Below are positions 45,061-54,014 of a stretch of DNA of 64,000 nt, piece by piece; within the stretch, counting starts at the first letter, position 1, and every line of letters starts with the position of its first letter. Source of the stretch: Pseudomonas azerbaijanoccidentalis. GTDB taxonomy: Bacteria; Pseudomonadota; Gammaproteobacteria; Pseudomonadales; Pseudomonadaceae. Below the pieces are notes generated by a model. That model was not told the origin of the DNA. It made no database searches and saw only the letters and a list, made by a program, of their open reading frames with translations. The position numbers and the translations under genes are program-made. The stretch covers positions 558,001-622,000 of the forward strand of contig NZ_JAHSTU010000001.1 in the NCBI RefSeq assembly GCF_019145495.1. The letters run 5' to 3'.

Positions 45061-45921
45061 ATGATGAACGACTACCCAAGACCGCCCTTTCCCAAACAGC
45101 AGCAGCCCGTTCCCGGCTCGCAGCGCAAGATGGACCCGTATCCGGACTGTGGCGAGCAAAGCTACAAGGGCTCCGGCCGGCTGGACGGCAAGATCGCCCT
45201 GATCACCGGGGGCGACAGTGGCATTGGCCGCGCCGTCGCGATTGCCTTCGCCCGTGAAGGCGCCGACGTGGCGATTGCCTACCTTGATGAGCAAGAAGAC
45301 GCGCAGGAAACCGCACGCTGGGTCGAACAGGCTGGCCGCCAATGCCTGTTGTTGCCCGGAGATCTGGCGCACAAGGTGCATTGTCGTGCGCTGGTGGAGA
45401 AAACCGTCGAGCGCTTCGGACGTATCGATATCCTGGTCAACAACGCCGCGTTCCAGATGACCCACGAAAACCTCGAAGACATTCCCGACGAAGAATGGGT
45501 GATGACTTTCGACGTCAACATCACCGCGATTTTCCGAATTTGCCAGGCGGCGCTCAAATACATGCAACCGGGCAGTTCGATCATCAACACCAGCTCGGTC
45601 AACTCGGATTTCCCTAATCCCACCCTGCTGGCCTACGCCACCACCAAGGGCGCAATCGCCAACTTCTCGGCCGGCCTGGCGCAAATGCTCGGGCCGAAGA
45701 ATATCCGCGTCAACAGCGTGGCGCCGGGGCCGATCTGGACACCGCTGATCGTCTCGACCATGCCCGAAGACACGGTGCAGAATTTCGGCGGCAATACACC
45801 GCTGGGCCGCCCCGGCCAACCGGTAGAAGTCGCCCCGATCTACGTGCTGCTGGCCTCGGATGAAGGCAGCTACATCACCGGGCAGCGATTCGGGGTGACG
45901 GGCGGCAAGCCCATTCTGTGA
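45061..45921 (+). CDS. Short-chain dehydrogenase/reductase (YghA-like)
   Basis: A 286-residue SDR. The NAD(P) loop is TGGDSGIGRAVAIA (about 49-62), followed by NNAA and the catalytic Tyr192-x3-Lys196 (AYATTKGA) with Ser near 178. The 40-residue N-terminal extension (YPRPPFPKQQQPVPGSQRKM) is typical of the YghA/general-stress SDR group with unknown natural substrate. ATG at 45061 with GGAGA upstream; the next ATG in frame is directly adjacent. It precedes the YIP1 and antiporter genes on the same strand. Confidence 0.88.
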   Translation: MMNDYPRPPFPKQQQPVPGSQRKMDPYPDCGEQSYKGSGRLDGKIALITGGDSGIGRAVAIAFAREGADVAIAYLDEQEDAQETARWVEQAGRQCLLLPGDLAHKVHCRALVEKTVERFGRIDILVNNAAFQMTHENLEDIPDEEWVMTFDVNITAIFRICQAALKYMQPGSSIINTSSVNSDFPNPTLLAYATTKGAIANFSAGLAQMLGPKNIRVNSVAPGPIWTPLIVSTMPEDTVQNFGGNTPLGRPGQPVEVAPIYVLLASDEGSYITGQRFGVTGGKPIL

Positions 45922-46007
45922 GGTAAAAATGGAACCCCGGAGCGATTGCCGCGCTCCACAGCTTATGGGCCCGGCGCTGGCGGGCCCTTCGATATCTGGA
46001 GGTTGCC

Positions 46008-46619
46008 ATGTCCGCACCTATCGTCAAGCTGTTCACCCAACCGAACTTCGCATGGACGGATATCCGCAAGGAAGAGGAAGCCCATCCGCGCCATTACCTC
46101 GCCCATTTGATCTTGCTCGCGCTGATTCCGCCGGTGTGCCTGTTCATCGGCACCACATGGGTGGGCTGGAGCCTGGCGGAAAACGAAATCGTCAAGCTGA
46201 GCACCCGCAGCGCCCTGCACCTGTGCGTCTTGTTGTATGTAAGCATTCTGGTCGGCGTCGCACTGATGGGGCTATTCATCCGCTGGATGTCACGCACTTT
46301 CGACGCCCGGCCGACCGTCAATCAGTGCATCGGATTTGCCGCCTACACCGTCACGCCGTTTTTCCTCGCGGGCATTGCTGGCCTGTACCCGAGCCGTTGG
46401 CTGGCCATTGTGGTGCTGGCGGCGGCTTCGGCCTATTCGACGTTCCTGCTGTTCGTGGGATTGCCGACGTTCATGCATGAACGCAAGGAACAAGGCCTGC
46501 TCAACTCCGCATGTGTCTGGGGCGTTGGGTTGCTGGTGCTGGTCACCATTCTGGTAGAAATGATTCTGGTCTGGTTCAACGTGCTGACGCCCGAATACAT
46601 TCGCGCCACGGTCGGTTGA
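46008..46619 (+). CDS. YIP1-family membrane protein
   Basis: A 203-residue protein with five hydrophobic segments and the YIP1-domain blocks HPRHYLAHLILLALIPPVCL, RPTVNQCIGFAAYTVTPFFL and ASAYSTFLLFVGLPTFMHER. Bacterial members are inner-membrane proteins of unknown role. GGAGG lies 5 bases upstream of the ATG. The antiporter gene follows after 12 bases, so the two are probably co-transcribed. Confidence 0.85.
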   Translation: MSAPIVKLFTQPNFAWTDIRKEEEAHPRHYLAHLILLALIPPVCLFIGTTWVGWSLAENEIVKLSTRSALHLCVLLYVSILVGVALMGLFIRWMSRTFDARPTVNQCIGFAAYTVTPFFLAGIAGLYPSRWLAIVVLAAASAYSTFLLFVGLPTFMHERKEQGLLNSACVWGVGLLVLVTILVEMILVWFNVLTPEYIRATVG

Positions 46620-46631
46620 CGAACCACTCTC

Positions 46632-47987
46632 ATGAGCTTCATTGCCTGGGTTGCGGTGCTGGGCGCCGAGCTGCTAACGCTGGCAATGACCTCGTCCTAC
46701 CTGCGCTGGATGCCGGTGACGACTTCTGCCGTGTGTCTGGCATTGGGAGTTGCCATCGGCCCGGCCGGTTTAGGCTGGCTCAGGCTGGATATCAAAGATG
46801 CCGCCCAGTGGATGGAGCACCTGACGGAAGTCGCGGTGCTTTTTTCATTGTTCGTCTGCGGGCTCAAGTTACGCCTACCGCTCAAGGACCGACGTTGGCG
46901 AATCGCCTTCGGCTTGGCCGGGCCGGTGATGCTGCTGAGCATCGTCGGGGTCAGCTTGTTGCTGCATTTCGGCTTCGAACTTTCCTGGGGGCTGTCGTTG
47001 TTGATTGGAGCGATTCTGGCCCCGACCGACCCGGTGCTGGCGTCACTGGTCCAGGTCAACGACGCCCAGGATGAAGACCCTGTGCGGTTCGGCCTGTCCG
47101 GCGAAGCGGGCCTGAATGACGGCGTAGCCTTTCCGTTTGTGATTCTCGGCCTGCTGTTTCTGCAACAAGGGGGCGGTTCGTCTACCGCGTGGCTCGATGA
47201 CTGGGCACTCAAGCGTTTGCTGTGGGCAGTGCCTGCCGGTTTGCTGATCGGCTACTGCATGGGCCGCGGCATTGGTCGCTTGACCCTGTCGATGCGCATC
47301 CGCAATGCCGACAGCACGCTCTCCCCCAACGATTATCTGACTTTTGCCTTGATCGCCCTGGCGTACGTCGCCGCCGAGTCGGTGCACGGCTACGGGTTTC
47401 TGTCGGTGTTCGCGGCCGGTTTGGGGTTGCGTCGAGCCGAAGTCACGTCAGCGCAAGACTCACAGACCCCGGCCGAACACCTTGTTCAACCGGTGGTGGG
47501 CCACCAGAACGTCGAACCCGATGCCGCAGTGCACGGTAATGTCGAACACCTTGAAGACTCGCAAGTGGCCGCGGGCATCATGATCGGCGACATGCTGTCC
47601 TTTGGCAGCCTGGTCGAGCGCGCCATGGAAGTCTTTTTGGTAACCCTGCTCGGGGTTGTCCTGGTCGGGCATTGGGACTGGCGTGCGCTGGTGATTGCAC
47701 TGGTGCTGTTTTGCGTGATCAGGCCGTTGATTGTCGGGTTTGCACCTTGGGGAAGTTTGCTTGACCGCCGGCAACGGCTGCTGATCGGCTGGTTCGGGAT
47801 TCGTGGTATCGGCAGTTTTTACTATTTGTTTTATGCGTTGAATCACGACTTGGTGCCAAGCATGGCCACCTTGTGCACCGATCTCACATTGTCGGTGGTT
47901 GCCCTGAGTATCTTGCTGCACGGCATCAGCACTCAACCGATCCTCGCCCACTATGAACGGCAGAAAAAGCCACCGCGAAGTGCATGA
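46632..47987 (+). CDS. CPA1-family Na+/H+ (cation:proton) antiporter
   Basis: A 451-residue antiporter with about 12 membrane segments. Ion-site blocks are IGAILAPTDPVLASLVQV and GEAGLNDGVAFPFVILGLLF, both characteristic of NhaP-type CPA1 proteins; the paired acidic residues are present. A roughly 45-residue acidic, His-rich loop (about residues 275-320) separates the two membrane halves. It likely contributes to pH or salt homeostasis. Only a weak ribosome site precedes the ATG, suggesting coupling to the YIP1 gene. Confidence 0.9.
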   Translation: MSFIAWVAVLGAELLTLAMTSSYLRWMPVTTSAVCLALGVAIGPAGLGWLRLDIKDAAQWMEHLTEVAVLFSLFVCGLKLRLPLKDRRWRIAFGLAGPVMLLSIVGVSLLLHFGFELSWGLSLLIGAILAPTDPVLASLVQVNDAQDEDPVRFGLSGEAGLNDGVAFPFVILGLLFLQQGGGSSTAWLDDWALKRLLWAVPAGLLIGYCMGRGIGRLTLSMRIRNADSTLSPNDYLTFALIALAYVAAESVHGYGFLSVFAAGLGLRRAEVTSAQDSQTPAEHLVQPVVGHQNVEPDAAVHGNVEHLEDSQVAAGIMIGDMLSFGSLVERAMEVFLVTLLGVVLVGHWDWRALVIALVLFCVIRPLIVGFAPWGSLLDRRQRLLIGWFGIRGIGSFYYLFYALNHDLVPSMATLCTDLTLSVVALSILLHGISTQPILAHYERQKKPPRSA

Positions 47988-48160
47988 GTCAAATTCCGGA
48001 CTCATGCAGCCTGCACGGGCCCTATTGGCCAGCAGGCACGGCAGGTTTCTGATTTATAAGGCTCTTTTTGATTCGTCAGGTTAGGCACGATAAATGCTCA
48101 ATGTTCATGAGCGGCAGACCGTTCGCTGACCTCAAACCGTGACGACTTGAGAGACTGACC

Positions 48161-48637
48161 ATGAATGCCATAGACCTGTTGAAAGCCGATCATGCACGCG
48201 TGAAAGACATCCTGAGCCAATTGAGCGAATCCACCGAGCGCGGTGTGAAAAAACGCACTGAGTTACTGGCCAAACTGGAAATGGAAATCTCCATTCACAC
48301 GCGCCTGGAAGAAGACGTCTTGTACCCCGCGTACAAAAAGGCCGGAGGCAAGGAGCAGGACGTCATGTATTACGAAGCCAAGGAAGAACACCGAACCGTT
48401 GATTCACTGGTCCTGCCGGACCTGAAAGTCACCGATCCCTCCACGCCGGAATTTTCGGGGCGGGTTAAAGTGGTCAAGGAATTGTTGGAACATCACATCG
48501 AAGAGGAAGAAACCGAGATGTTCCCCCAGGCGAAAAAGCTGCTGGGCAAAACAACGCTGGATGAACTGGGCGCCGAAATGGAAACTCTGAAAGCCCGGCT
48601 CAAAAAAGAATTCAGCGCTCAGCACATGGCAGCCTGA
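48161..48637 (+). CDS. Hemerythrin HHE-domain protein
   Basis: A 158-residue four-helix protein. Iron-ligand candidates are spread as in HHE proteins: His in LLKADHARVKDIL, HTRLEEDVLYP, EEHRTVDSL and HHIEEEETEMFPQA. Such proteins bind O2, sense NO or act in iron and stress responses. It has its own promoter region of about 170 bases and ends at a strong bidirectional terminator shared with the kinase gene. Confidence 0.9.
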   Translation: MNAIDLLKADHARVKDILSQLSESTERGVKKRTELLAKLEMEISIHTRLEEDVLYPAYKKAGGKEQDVMYYEAKEEHRTVDSLVLPDLKVTDPSTPEFSGRVKVVKELLEHHIEEEETEMFPQAKKLLGKTTLDELGAEMETLKARLKKEFSAQHMAA

Positions 48638-48652
48638 TAAACGACGCAAAAA

Positions 48653-48680
48653 AAGGGCCTGATTCATATCAGGCCTTTTT
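48653..48680. terminator. Bidirectional terminator between convergent genes
   Basis: GCCTGAT-TCAT-ATCAGGC flanked by an A-run on the left and a T-run on the right lies between the convergent hemerythrin and histidine kinase genes. It can end transcripts from both sides. Confidence 0.9.
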
Positions 48681-48687
48681 AATGCGG

Positions 48688-50610
48688 CTATTTCATCGCC
48701 GACGCTATGGTTTCCACCAGGTTGAGCTGGGTGAACGGCTTTGACAGCCGCGGCAGCCCGGCAGCGAAACCTTCCAGTCGCTCGGCATAGCCCGTGGCAA
48801 GGATGATCGGTACATCGGGTTTCAATCGGCGAATCGCATCCGCCAGTTGTGCGCCACTCATTTGCGGCATGGCCATGTCGGTGATCACCAGATCAATCGA
48901 AGGATTGACCTCGAACAATTCGAGCCCCTGCCTCCCGGAGGTTGCACTAATGACCCGATGGCCGAGGTCTTCAAGTAACAGGCACGTACTGGTTAGAACG
49001 AGACTGTCGTCATCAATCACCAACACGCACAGCCGAGGGATATCTGGCGTCGAGTTTTGCTCGACAACCCGCGCCGACGCGGAACCCTCCAGCGCGACGG
49101 GCAACCACATCTCAGCTGTGGTGCCGTGGTCTTTTCGACTCTTGAGAATGAAGCGCCCGCCCAATTGCTCAATAAATCCATGGACCATCGACAAACCCAG
49201 CCCGGTGCCTTTGCCAAGCCCTTTGGTGGTGAAAAACGGGTCCATGGCCGATGCCAAAGTTACCTCATCCATGCCCAAACCCGTATCGCTCACGCTCAAA
49301 CACACATAGCGGCCTGCAATCGAAGAAAGACGATTGCCATCGCTGGCTTCGGCCTCACGGCTACTGATGGTAATGGTCCCGCCGTTGGGCATGGCATCGC
49401 GGGCGTTGGTGGCAAGATTAAGCAACGCCAGCTCGAGCTGGTTGACGTCCGCCATGACCGGTTCGACACCTTGAGGAAAACGGGTTTCCAGGACAACGGA
49501 AGGCCCAAGCGAGCTACGTAACAACCCGGAAATACCTTGTATCAGCGCGGGGAGATCGACCGGCTCGGATTTCAATTCCTGCCGCCTGGCAAAAGCCAGC
49601 ATGCGCTGAGTCAGCGAAACACCCCGCAGGGCACCTTGGGTGGCATTGTCCAGCAGGCGAACGATTTTCGGATCGTCAGCCAGGCGTTTTCGCACAATCT
49701 CCAGATTGCCAAGGATCACCGTGAGCAAATTGTTGAAGTCATGGGCAATGCCGCCACTGAGTTGTCCTATAGCCTGCATCTTCTGCGCCTGGAACAGCGC
49801 TTCGCGGGTTTGCTCCAGCGCTTGTTGCGCCTGGGTCACTTCAGTGACGTCGCGAGTGATCTTGGCGAATCCCAGCAAGGTGCCGGTTTCGCCCCAGATC
49901 GGATCGACCACGACATGCGCCAGAAAACGCGTGCCGTCCTTGCGAACGCGCCAGCCCTTGTTTTCGAATCGCCCCTCATTGGTAGCAATGCTCAGGGTGC
50001 GTAGTGGTTCCCCGGCTGCTCGGTCTTCGGGTGTGTAGAACATGGAGAAGTGTTTACCGATGACTTCTTCCGGCAAGTAGCCCTTGATGCGCTGTGCGCC
50101 CAGGTTCCAGTTGGTCAGGTGCCCGCGCGGGTCGAGCATATAGATGGCATAGTCGGTGACACTTTGCACCAGCAAGCGGAACTGCTGTTCACTTTGCTTA
50201 AGGGTTTCTTCCGCCATTTTGCGGTCTGTCAGATCACGGGTGATCTTGGCGAAACCCAGCAACTTGCCCGTCGGGTCGAGAATCGGATCAATCACGACGT
50301 GCGACCAGAAATGCGAGCCATCCTTGCGCACCCGCCAACCCTCACCTTCGAAGCGCCCTTCGCGAATCGCCGTGTCGAGGGCCTTTTGCGGCAGCCCGGC
50401 ACGGCGGTCCTCATCGGTGTAAAAACGTGAGAAGTGATGGCCCAGAATTTCGGCCTCTTCATACCCCTTGAAACGTTTGGCGCCAGCGTTCCAGCTGGTG
50501 ATGATGCCATCGGGATCAATCATGTAGATCGCATAGTCAACCACTGCATCGATCAACAAACGAAGTCGCTTTTCTTCGACGCCGTTGCCATTGGTTCGAT
50601 CTTGGCTCAT
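48688..50610 (-). CDS. Double-PAS hybrid sensor histidine kinase
   Basis: A 640-residue soluble hybrid kinase without clear membrane segments. It has two PAS domains (about 15-130 and 140-260), a HisKA box with His290 (GGIAHDFNNL), an ATPase domain (NLATNARDAMPNGG, DTGLGMD) and a C-terminal receiver with Asp578 (VITDMAMPQMSG). The two PAS units are near copies (GWRVRKDGSHFWSHVVIDPI versus GWRVRKDGTRFLAHVVVDPI), so one arose by duplication. A cytoplasmic redox, light or ligand sensor is likely; no separate regulator gene adjoins it. Confidence 0.92.
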   Translation of the reverse strand: MSQDRTNGNGVEEKRLRLLIDAVVDYAIYMIDPDGIITSWNAGAKRFKGYEEAEILGHHFSRFYTDEDRRAGLPQKALDTAIREGRFEGEGWRVRKDGSHFWSHVVIDPILDPTGKLLGFAKITRDLTDRKMAEETLKQSEQQFRLLVQSVTDYAIYMLDPRGHLTNWNLGAQRIKGYLPEEVIGKHFSMFYTPEDRAAGEPLRTLSIATNEGRFENKGWRVRKDGTRFLAHVVVDPIWGETGTLLGFAKITRDVTEVTQAQQALEQTREALFQAQKMQAIGQLSGGIAHDFNNLLTVILGNLEIVRKRLADDPKIVRLLDNATQGALRGVSLTQRMLAFARRQELKSEPVDLPALIQGISGLLRSSLGPSVVLETRFPQGVEPVMADVNQLELALLNLATNARDAMPNGGTITISSREAEASDGNRLSSIAGRYVCLSVSDTGLGMDEVTLASAMDPFFTTKGLGKGTGLGLSMVHGFIEQLGGRFILKSRKDHGTTAEMWLPVALEGSASARVVEQNSTPDIPRLCVLVIDDDSLVLTSTCLLLEDLGHRVISATSGRQGLELFEVNPSIDLVITDMAMPQMSGAQLADAIRRLKPDVPIILATGYAERLEGFAAGLPRLSKPFTQLNLVETIASAMK

Positions 50611-50703
50611 TGACCCCTCACATCCGCTTTGCTTTTTCAGGAGTATGCGACAAAGCGCAAAATTGGAAAGCCCTAATACAATGTATCGGGCTATCACCAG
50701 CGG

Positions 50704-51606
50704 TTAGCGGTACACGTATTTCTCGATGTAGGTGTACAGGTCGTTGTAGGCAAAATCTGGCACCTCGCTGGCATGGGTTGCGCTCTTGATCAGTGCCAAA
50801 TGACATTCCTTCACCATTTCGTCTCGCTCCGCCATGGTATAGGGGCGATTGTCGATAACCGCTTTGTATTCAGCGTAGGCGTAAGCCTTCGTCGCCTCGG
50901 TGACGGTCAGTTTCCCTGCGGCATCTTTGGTGTAGGTGCTGTGGGCCTTTAAAGTCCGCTCTTTCAATGCGCCAAGCCCGCGTTCATACAAAAGGATCTG
51001 TGAGCCGCTCTCTTTTTTGGCGATGACCTCAATCGCGAGCAGGATGGCCTGCGCGTTATCCATGCTGGTCTCCAGCGCCGAATAGCTGACAAACCGCTCG
51101 AGTTCTTTTTTATCGAGGCTTCTGAGTGCCCGCTTGATGCTCGACACGTGTGCAAACGACTGGTCGCAGCCGACGATATGGGCTTCGAGCTGATAGCCGG
51201 GAGCAATACTCGCCAAGCCGGAAAAGCCAACATCGTCGAACGCGCACTCCATGATCAGGTTGTACCGTCGCGTGACTGCTTCGGCGAAGAGCTTATTGCC
51301 CAGCGCTCGAACGAATGATTCTGTATGGGCATAGGCATGCAGAACACCCTCCTTGATCATGTCTGTGTATTGCGGGTGTTTTTCCCGGTACTCGGGCAGG
51401 TAAAGGCGAACATGATTGGTAAACCGCCCTGAAGGCAGCAGGCTCTTTTCCAGCAGGTAGGTTTTGCCTGAACCCTGCAATCCTGCGGTCACCAACAATT
51501 TTGGCGGGGTCTCGGCGGTTTTACCGGCGAACAGCGTGGCCGTGATTTGATCGAACGCTTTGGTGACGTCCGCTTCGGTGTAGGTGTAATTCGGTGCTTC
51601 TGACAT
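50704..51606 (-). CDS. Zeta-toxin-like kinase, without visible antitoxin
   Basis: A 300-residue P-loop kinase of the zeta-toxin family. Walker A is GLQGSGKT (42-49), followed by YLPEYREKHPQY and NLIMECAFDD at the positions where zeta toxins bind UDP-N-acetylglucosamine and hold the catalytic acid. Zeta toxins phosphorylate that cell-wall precursor. No epsilon-type or other small antitoxin gene is found on either side (gaps of 93 and 128 bases), so it is either a solitary housekeeping kinase or an orphan toxin. A good ribosome site (AAGGAG) precedes the ATG. Confidence 0.8.
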   Translation of the reverse strand: MSEAPNYTYTEADVTKAFDQITATLFAGKTAETPPKLLVTAGLQGSGKTYLLEKSLLPSGRFTNHVRLYLPEYREKHPQYTDMIKEGVLHAYAHTESFVRALGNKLFAEAVTRRYNLIMECAFDDVGFSGLASIAPGYQLEAHIVGCDQSFAHVSSIKRALRSLDKKELERFVSYSALETSMDNAQAILLAIEVIAKKESGSQILLYERGLGALKERTLKAHSTYTKDAAGKLTVTEATKAYAYAEYKAVIDNRPYTMAERDEMVKECHLALIKSATHASEVPDFAYNDLYTYIEKYVYR

Positions 51607-51734
51607 GCCTTGATCTCCTTATCAAAGAGCCGGGTGAAAGTGATAACCGGCCTTTTCAATAAAGTGTGCTTTCGACGATTGTTCAAATCGCTGATTGCTT
51701 CAAGGTATGTCAATGTTTTTAAAGGTAAAAAATC

Positions 51735-54014
51735 CTACTGCCCGGTGTGAAAAAGCGCTGGTTCAATCGACCACCAACGCGGAAGCAATTGCTTGACCTT
51801 GCTCTCGCCGAAGCGGTCATCGATCAACATCACCACCCCTTGATCCTGCTGGGTGCGAATCACCCGGCCTGCGGCCTGGACCACTTTTTGTACTCCGGGA
51901 TAAAGATAGGTGTAGTCGTAGCCGGCACCGAAAATCGCAGCCATGCGCCGTTTCAGTTGTTCATTGACCGGGTTGAGCTGTGCCAGCCCGAGGGTGGCGA
52001 TGAACGCGCCTATCAGTCGCGCGCCGGGCAAATCGATGCCTTCGCCAAACGCTCCGCCAAGCACGGCGAAACCGACACCCTGGCTGTTTTCGGTGAATTG
52101 ATCGAGAAATTGCTGGCGCTGTTCTTCACCCATGCCACGCGACTGCGACCACAGGTTGATCTGCGGATGTCGTTCGGCCAACAACTGCGCGACTTGCTGC
52201 AAGTAATCGAAACTGCTGAAAAAGGCCAGGTAGTTGCCAGGCCGCTGGCTGAACTGCTGGGCAATCAGCTCGACGATGGGTGCAAGCGATGCCTGGCGAT
52301 GGACAAAGCGGGTGGAGATCCGGTTGACGATGTGCACTTGCAACTGATCGGCATGAAACGGCGATTCAACGTCAATGCATACCGTGTTCGCCGGTGTGCC
52401 CAGCAAGTCGGCGTAATAGTGCCGAGGGCTGAGGGTTGCGGAGAAGAGCACGGTGCTGCGTGCAGTGGTCAGGCGTGGGCCAATGAAACCGGCAGGCACC
52501 ACGTTGCGCAGACACAGTTGCGAGAGGTTGCGCTTTCGATCGAGGTCGCGCTTGGTGATATCGAACAGGTACTGCTCATCAAAGAGCTCGGCCACCCGGC
52601 CAAATTGCAGCATCTCGAAATAGAAGTTCTGTAATGCGCTGTCCAGGCCTTGGGGATGATCGTTCAGGTAATCACCGATACTGGCACTGCATGACGACAG
52701 TGCCTGAAGCAGCTTTTCCGGAGCCTTGTCATAGGCCTGATAGGCGCCGAGTTGCTGGTTATGCAATGCATTCCATTCACGATTGACCCGTTGCAGCGGT
52801 TTTTTCAAGGCCTCGGGGGCAATTTTTCGCACATCGTTGAGGGCCGCTTGGTCGAGGCTGGCGCTGTACATCTGCCTGCCGCGCTCCACCAGATTGTGGG
52901 CCTCGTCCACCAATACGGCGACTTTCCATTGGTTGGCCTGGCAGAGCCCGAACAACAACGCACTGAAATCGAAATAGTAGTTGTAGTCAGCCACCACCAC
53001 GTCGGCCCAGCGCGCCATTTCCTGGCTCAAGTAGTAAGGGCAGACGTCGTGCGCCAGGGCGACTTCACGCAGCGCACTCTGGTCCAGCATGTGCACATGG
53101 CTGGCAGCCAGGCGTGCGGCGGGCAAGCGATCATAGAACCCCCGCGCCAGCGGGCAGGACTCGCCATGGCAGGCGTTGCCCGGATGCTCGCAAGCCTTGT
53201 CCCGGGCGACCATCTCCAGCACCCGCAAGGGCGGTGCGTCGGCACTTCGGGCAATCACTTGCGCGGCGTCCAAAGCCAGTTTGCGCCCGGGGGTTTTCGC
53301 TGTGAGAAAGAACACCTTGTCCAGTTGCTGCGGTGCCAGAGCCTTGAGCATTGGAAACAGGGTGCCAACGGTTTTGCCGATCCCGGTCGGTGCCTGGGCC
53401 ATCAGGCATCGGCCGGTGCTGACGGCCTTGAACACCGATTCGGCGAGATGACGCTGGCCCGGCCGGAAACCGGCATGGGGAAACGCCAGTTGCTGCGCCG
53501 CACGATTACGCGCTTCGCGATGGGCCATTTCCTGTTCGGCCCAGTGCAAAAACAGACTGCAATGCTGCTCGAAAAACAGCCGCAGTTGCTCGGCGGTGAA
53601 ACCCTCGACCAGACAGGTTTCCTTTTCGCTGACGATGTCGAAGTACACCAGCGCCAGGTTGATCTGCTCAAGTTGCAGTTTTTGGCACATCAACCAACCG
53701 TAGATTTTTGCCTGGGCCCAGTGCAGTTGACGGTGATTGTCCGGTTGTTTGCTCAAGTCGCCACGGTAGGTTTTGACTTCTTCGAGGCAGTTTTGCCCCG
53801 GATCGTAACCGTCCGCCCTGCCCTTGACCTTCAGGCTCTTGAACAACCCTTCCAGCGCGACTTCACTTTGATAGCCCTCGCTGCGCCGGGAGGCCACCGT
53901 GCGATGGCCGACAATGCCTTCGAGCGCCGTCGGCGACGGTGTGAAGTGCAGGTCCAGGTCGCCGACCTTCGCGGTGAACTCACACAGCGCGCGCACGGCA
54001 ATGCTGTAGCTCAA
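51735..54014 (-). CDS. DinG/XPD-type iron-sulfur helicase with N-terminal PD-(D/E)xK nuclease domain
   Basis: A 759-residue protein. The N-terminal about 170 residues contain a Cas4/RecB-like nuclease site (Asp68 in GRADGY, Glu79-Val-Lys81 in LEEVKTYRGD). The superfamily 2 helicase follows: Walker A APTGIGKT (208-215), FeS cysteines (CEHPGNACHGESC and CPYY), DEAH in VLVDEAHNLVE, and C-terminal AVLGGAFGEGIDLPG and QAAGRVIRTQQD. It should cut and unwind DNA. The start is a TTG overlapping the FAN1 stop (TTGA), so it is coupled to FAN1. Confidence 0.88.
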   Translation of the reverse strand: MSYSIAVRALCEFTAKVGDLDLHFTPSPTALEGIVGHRTVASRRSEGYQSEVALEGLFKSLKVKGRADGYDPGQNCLEEVKTYRGDLSKQPDNHRQLHWAQAKIYGWLMCQKLQLEQINLALVYFDIVSEKETCLVEGFTAEQLRLFFEQHCSLFLHWAEQEMAHREARNRAAQQLAFPHAGFRPGQRHLAESVFKAVSTGRCLMAQAPTGIGKTVGTLFPMLKALAPQQLDKVFFLTAKTPGRKLALDAAQVIARSADAPPLRVLEMVARDKACEHPGNACHGESCPLARGFYDRLPAARLAASHVHMLDQSALREVALAHDVCPYYLSQEMARWADVVVADYNYYFDFSALLFGLCQANQWKVAVLVDEAHNLVERGRQMYSASLDQAALNDVRKIAPEALKKPLQRVNREWNALHNQQLGAYQAYDKAPEKLLQALSSCSASIGDYLNDHPQGLDSALQNFYFEMLQFGRVAELFDEQYLFDITKRDLDRKRNLSQLCLRNVVPAGFIGPRLTTARSTVLFSATLSPRHYYADLLGTPANTVCIDVESPFHADQLQVHIVNRISTRFVHRQASLAPIVELIAQQFSQRPGNYLAFFSSFDYLQQVAQLLAERHPQINLWSQSRGMGEEQRQQFLDQFTENSQGVGFAVLGGAFGEGIDLPGARLIGAFIATLGLAQLNPVNEQLKRRMAAIFGAGYDYTYLYPGVQKVVQAAGRVIRTQQDQGVVMLIDDRFGESKVKQLLPRWWSIEPALFHTGQ

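Noticed and set aside
51629..51651. Weak hairpin GCCGG...CCGGC between the helicase and zeta-like genes as a terminator
   Set aside because: Only five pairs and a long loop; not strong enough to call.
51489..51713. A 74-codon frame overlapping the start of the zeta-like gene as an antitoxin
   Set aside because: It lies mostly inside the zeta-like gene in another frame, has no ribosome site and does not look like an epsilon or other antitoxin.
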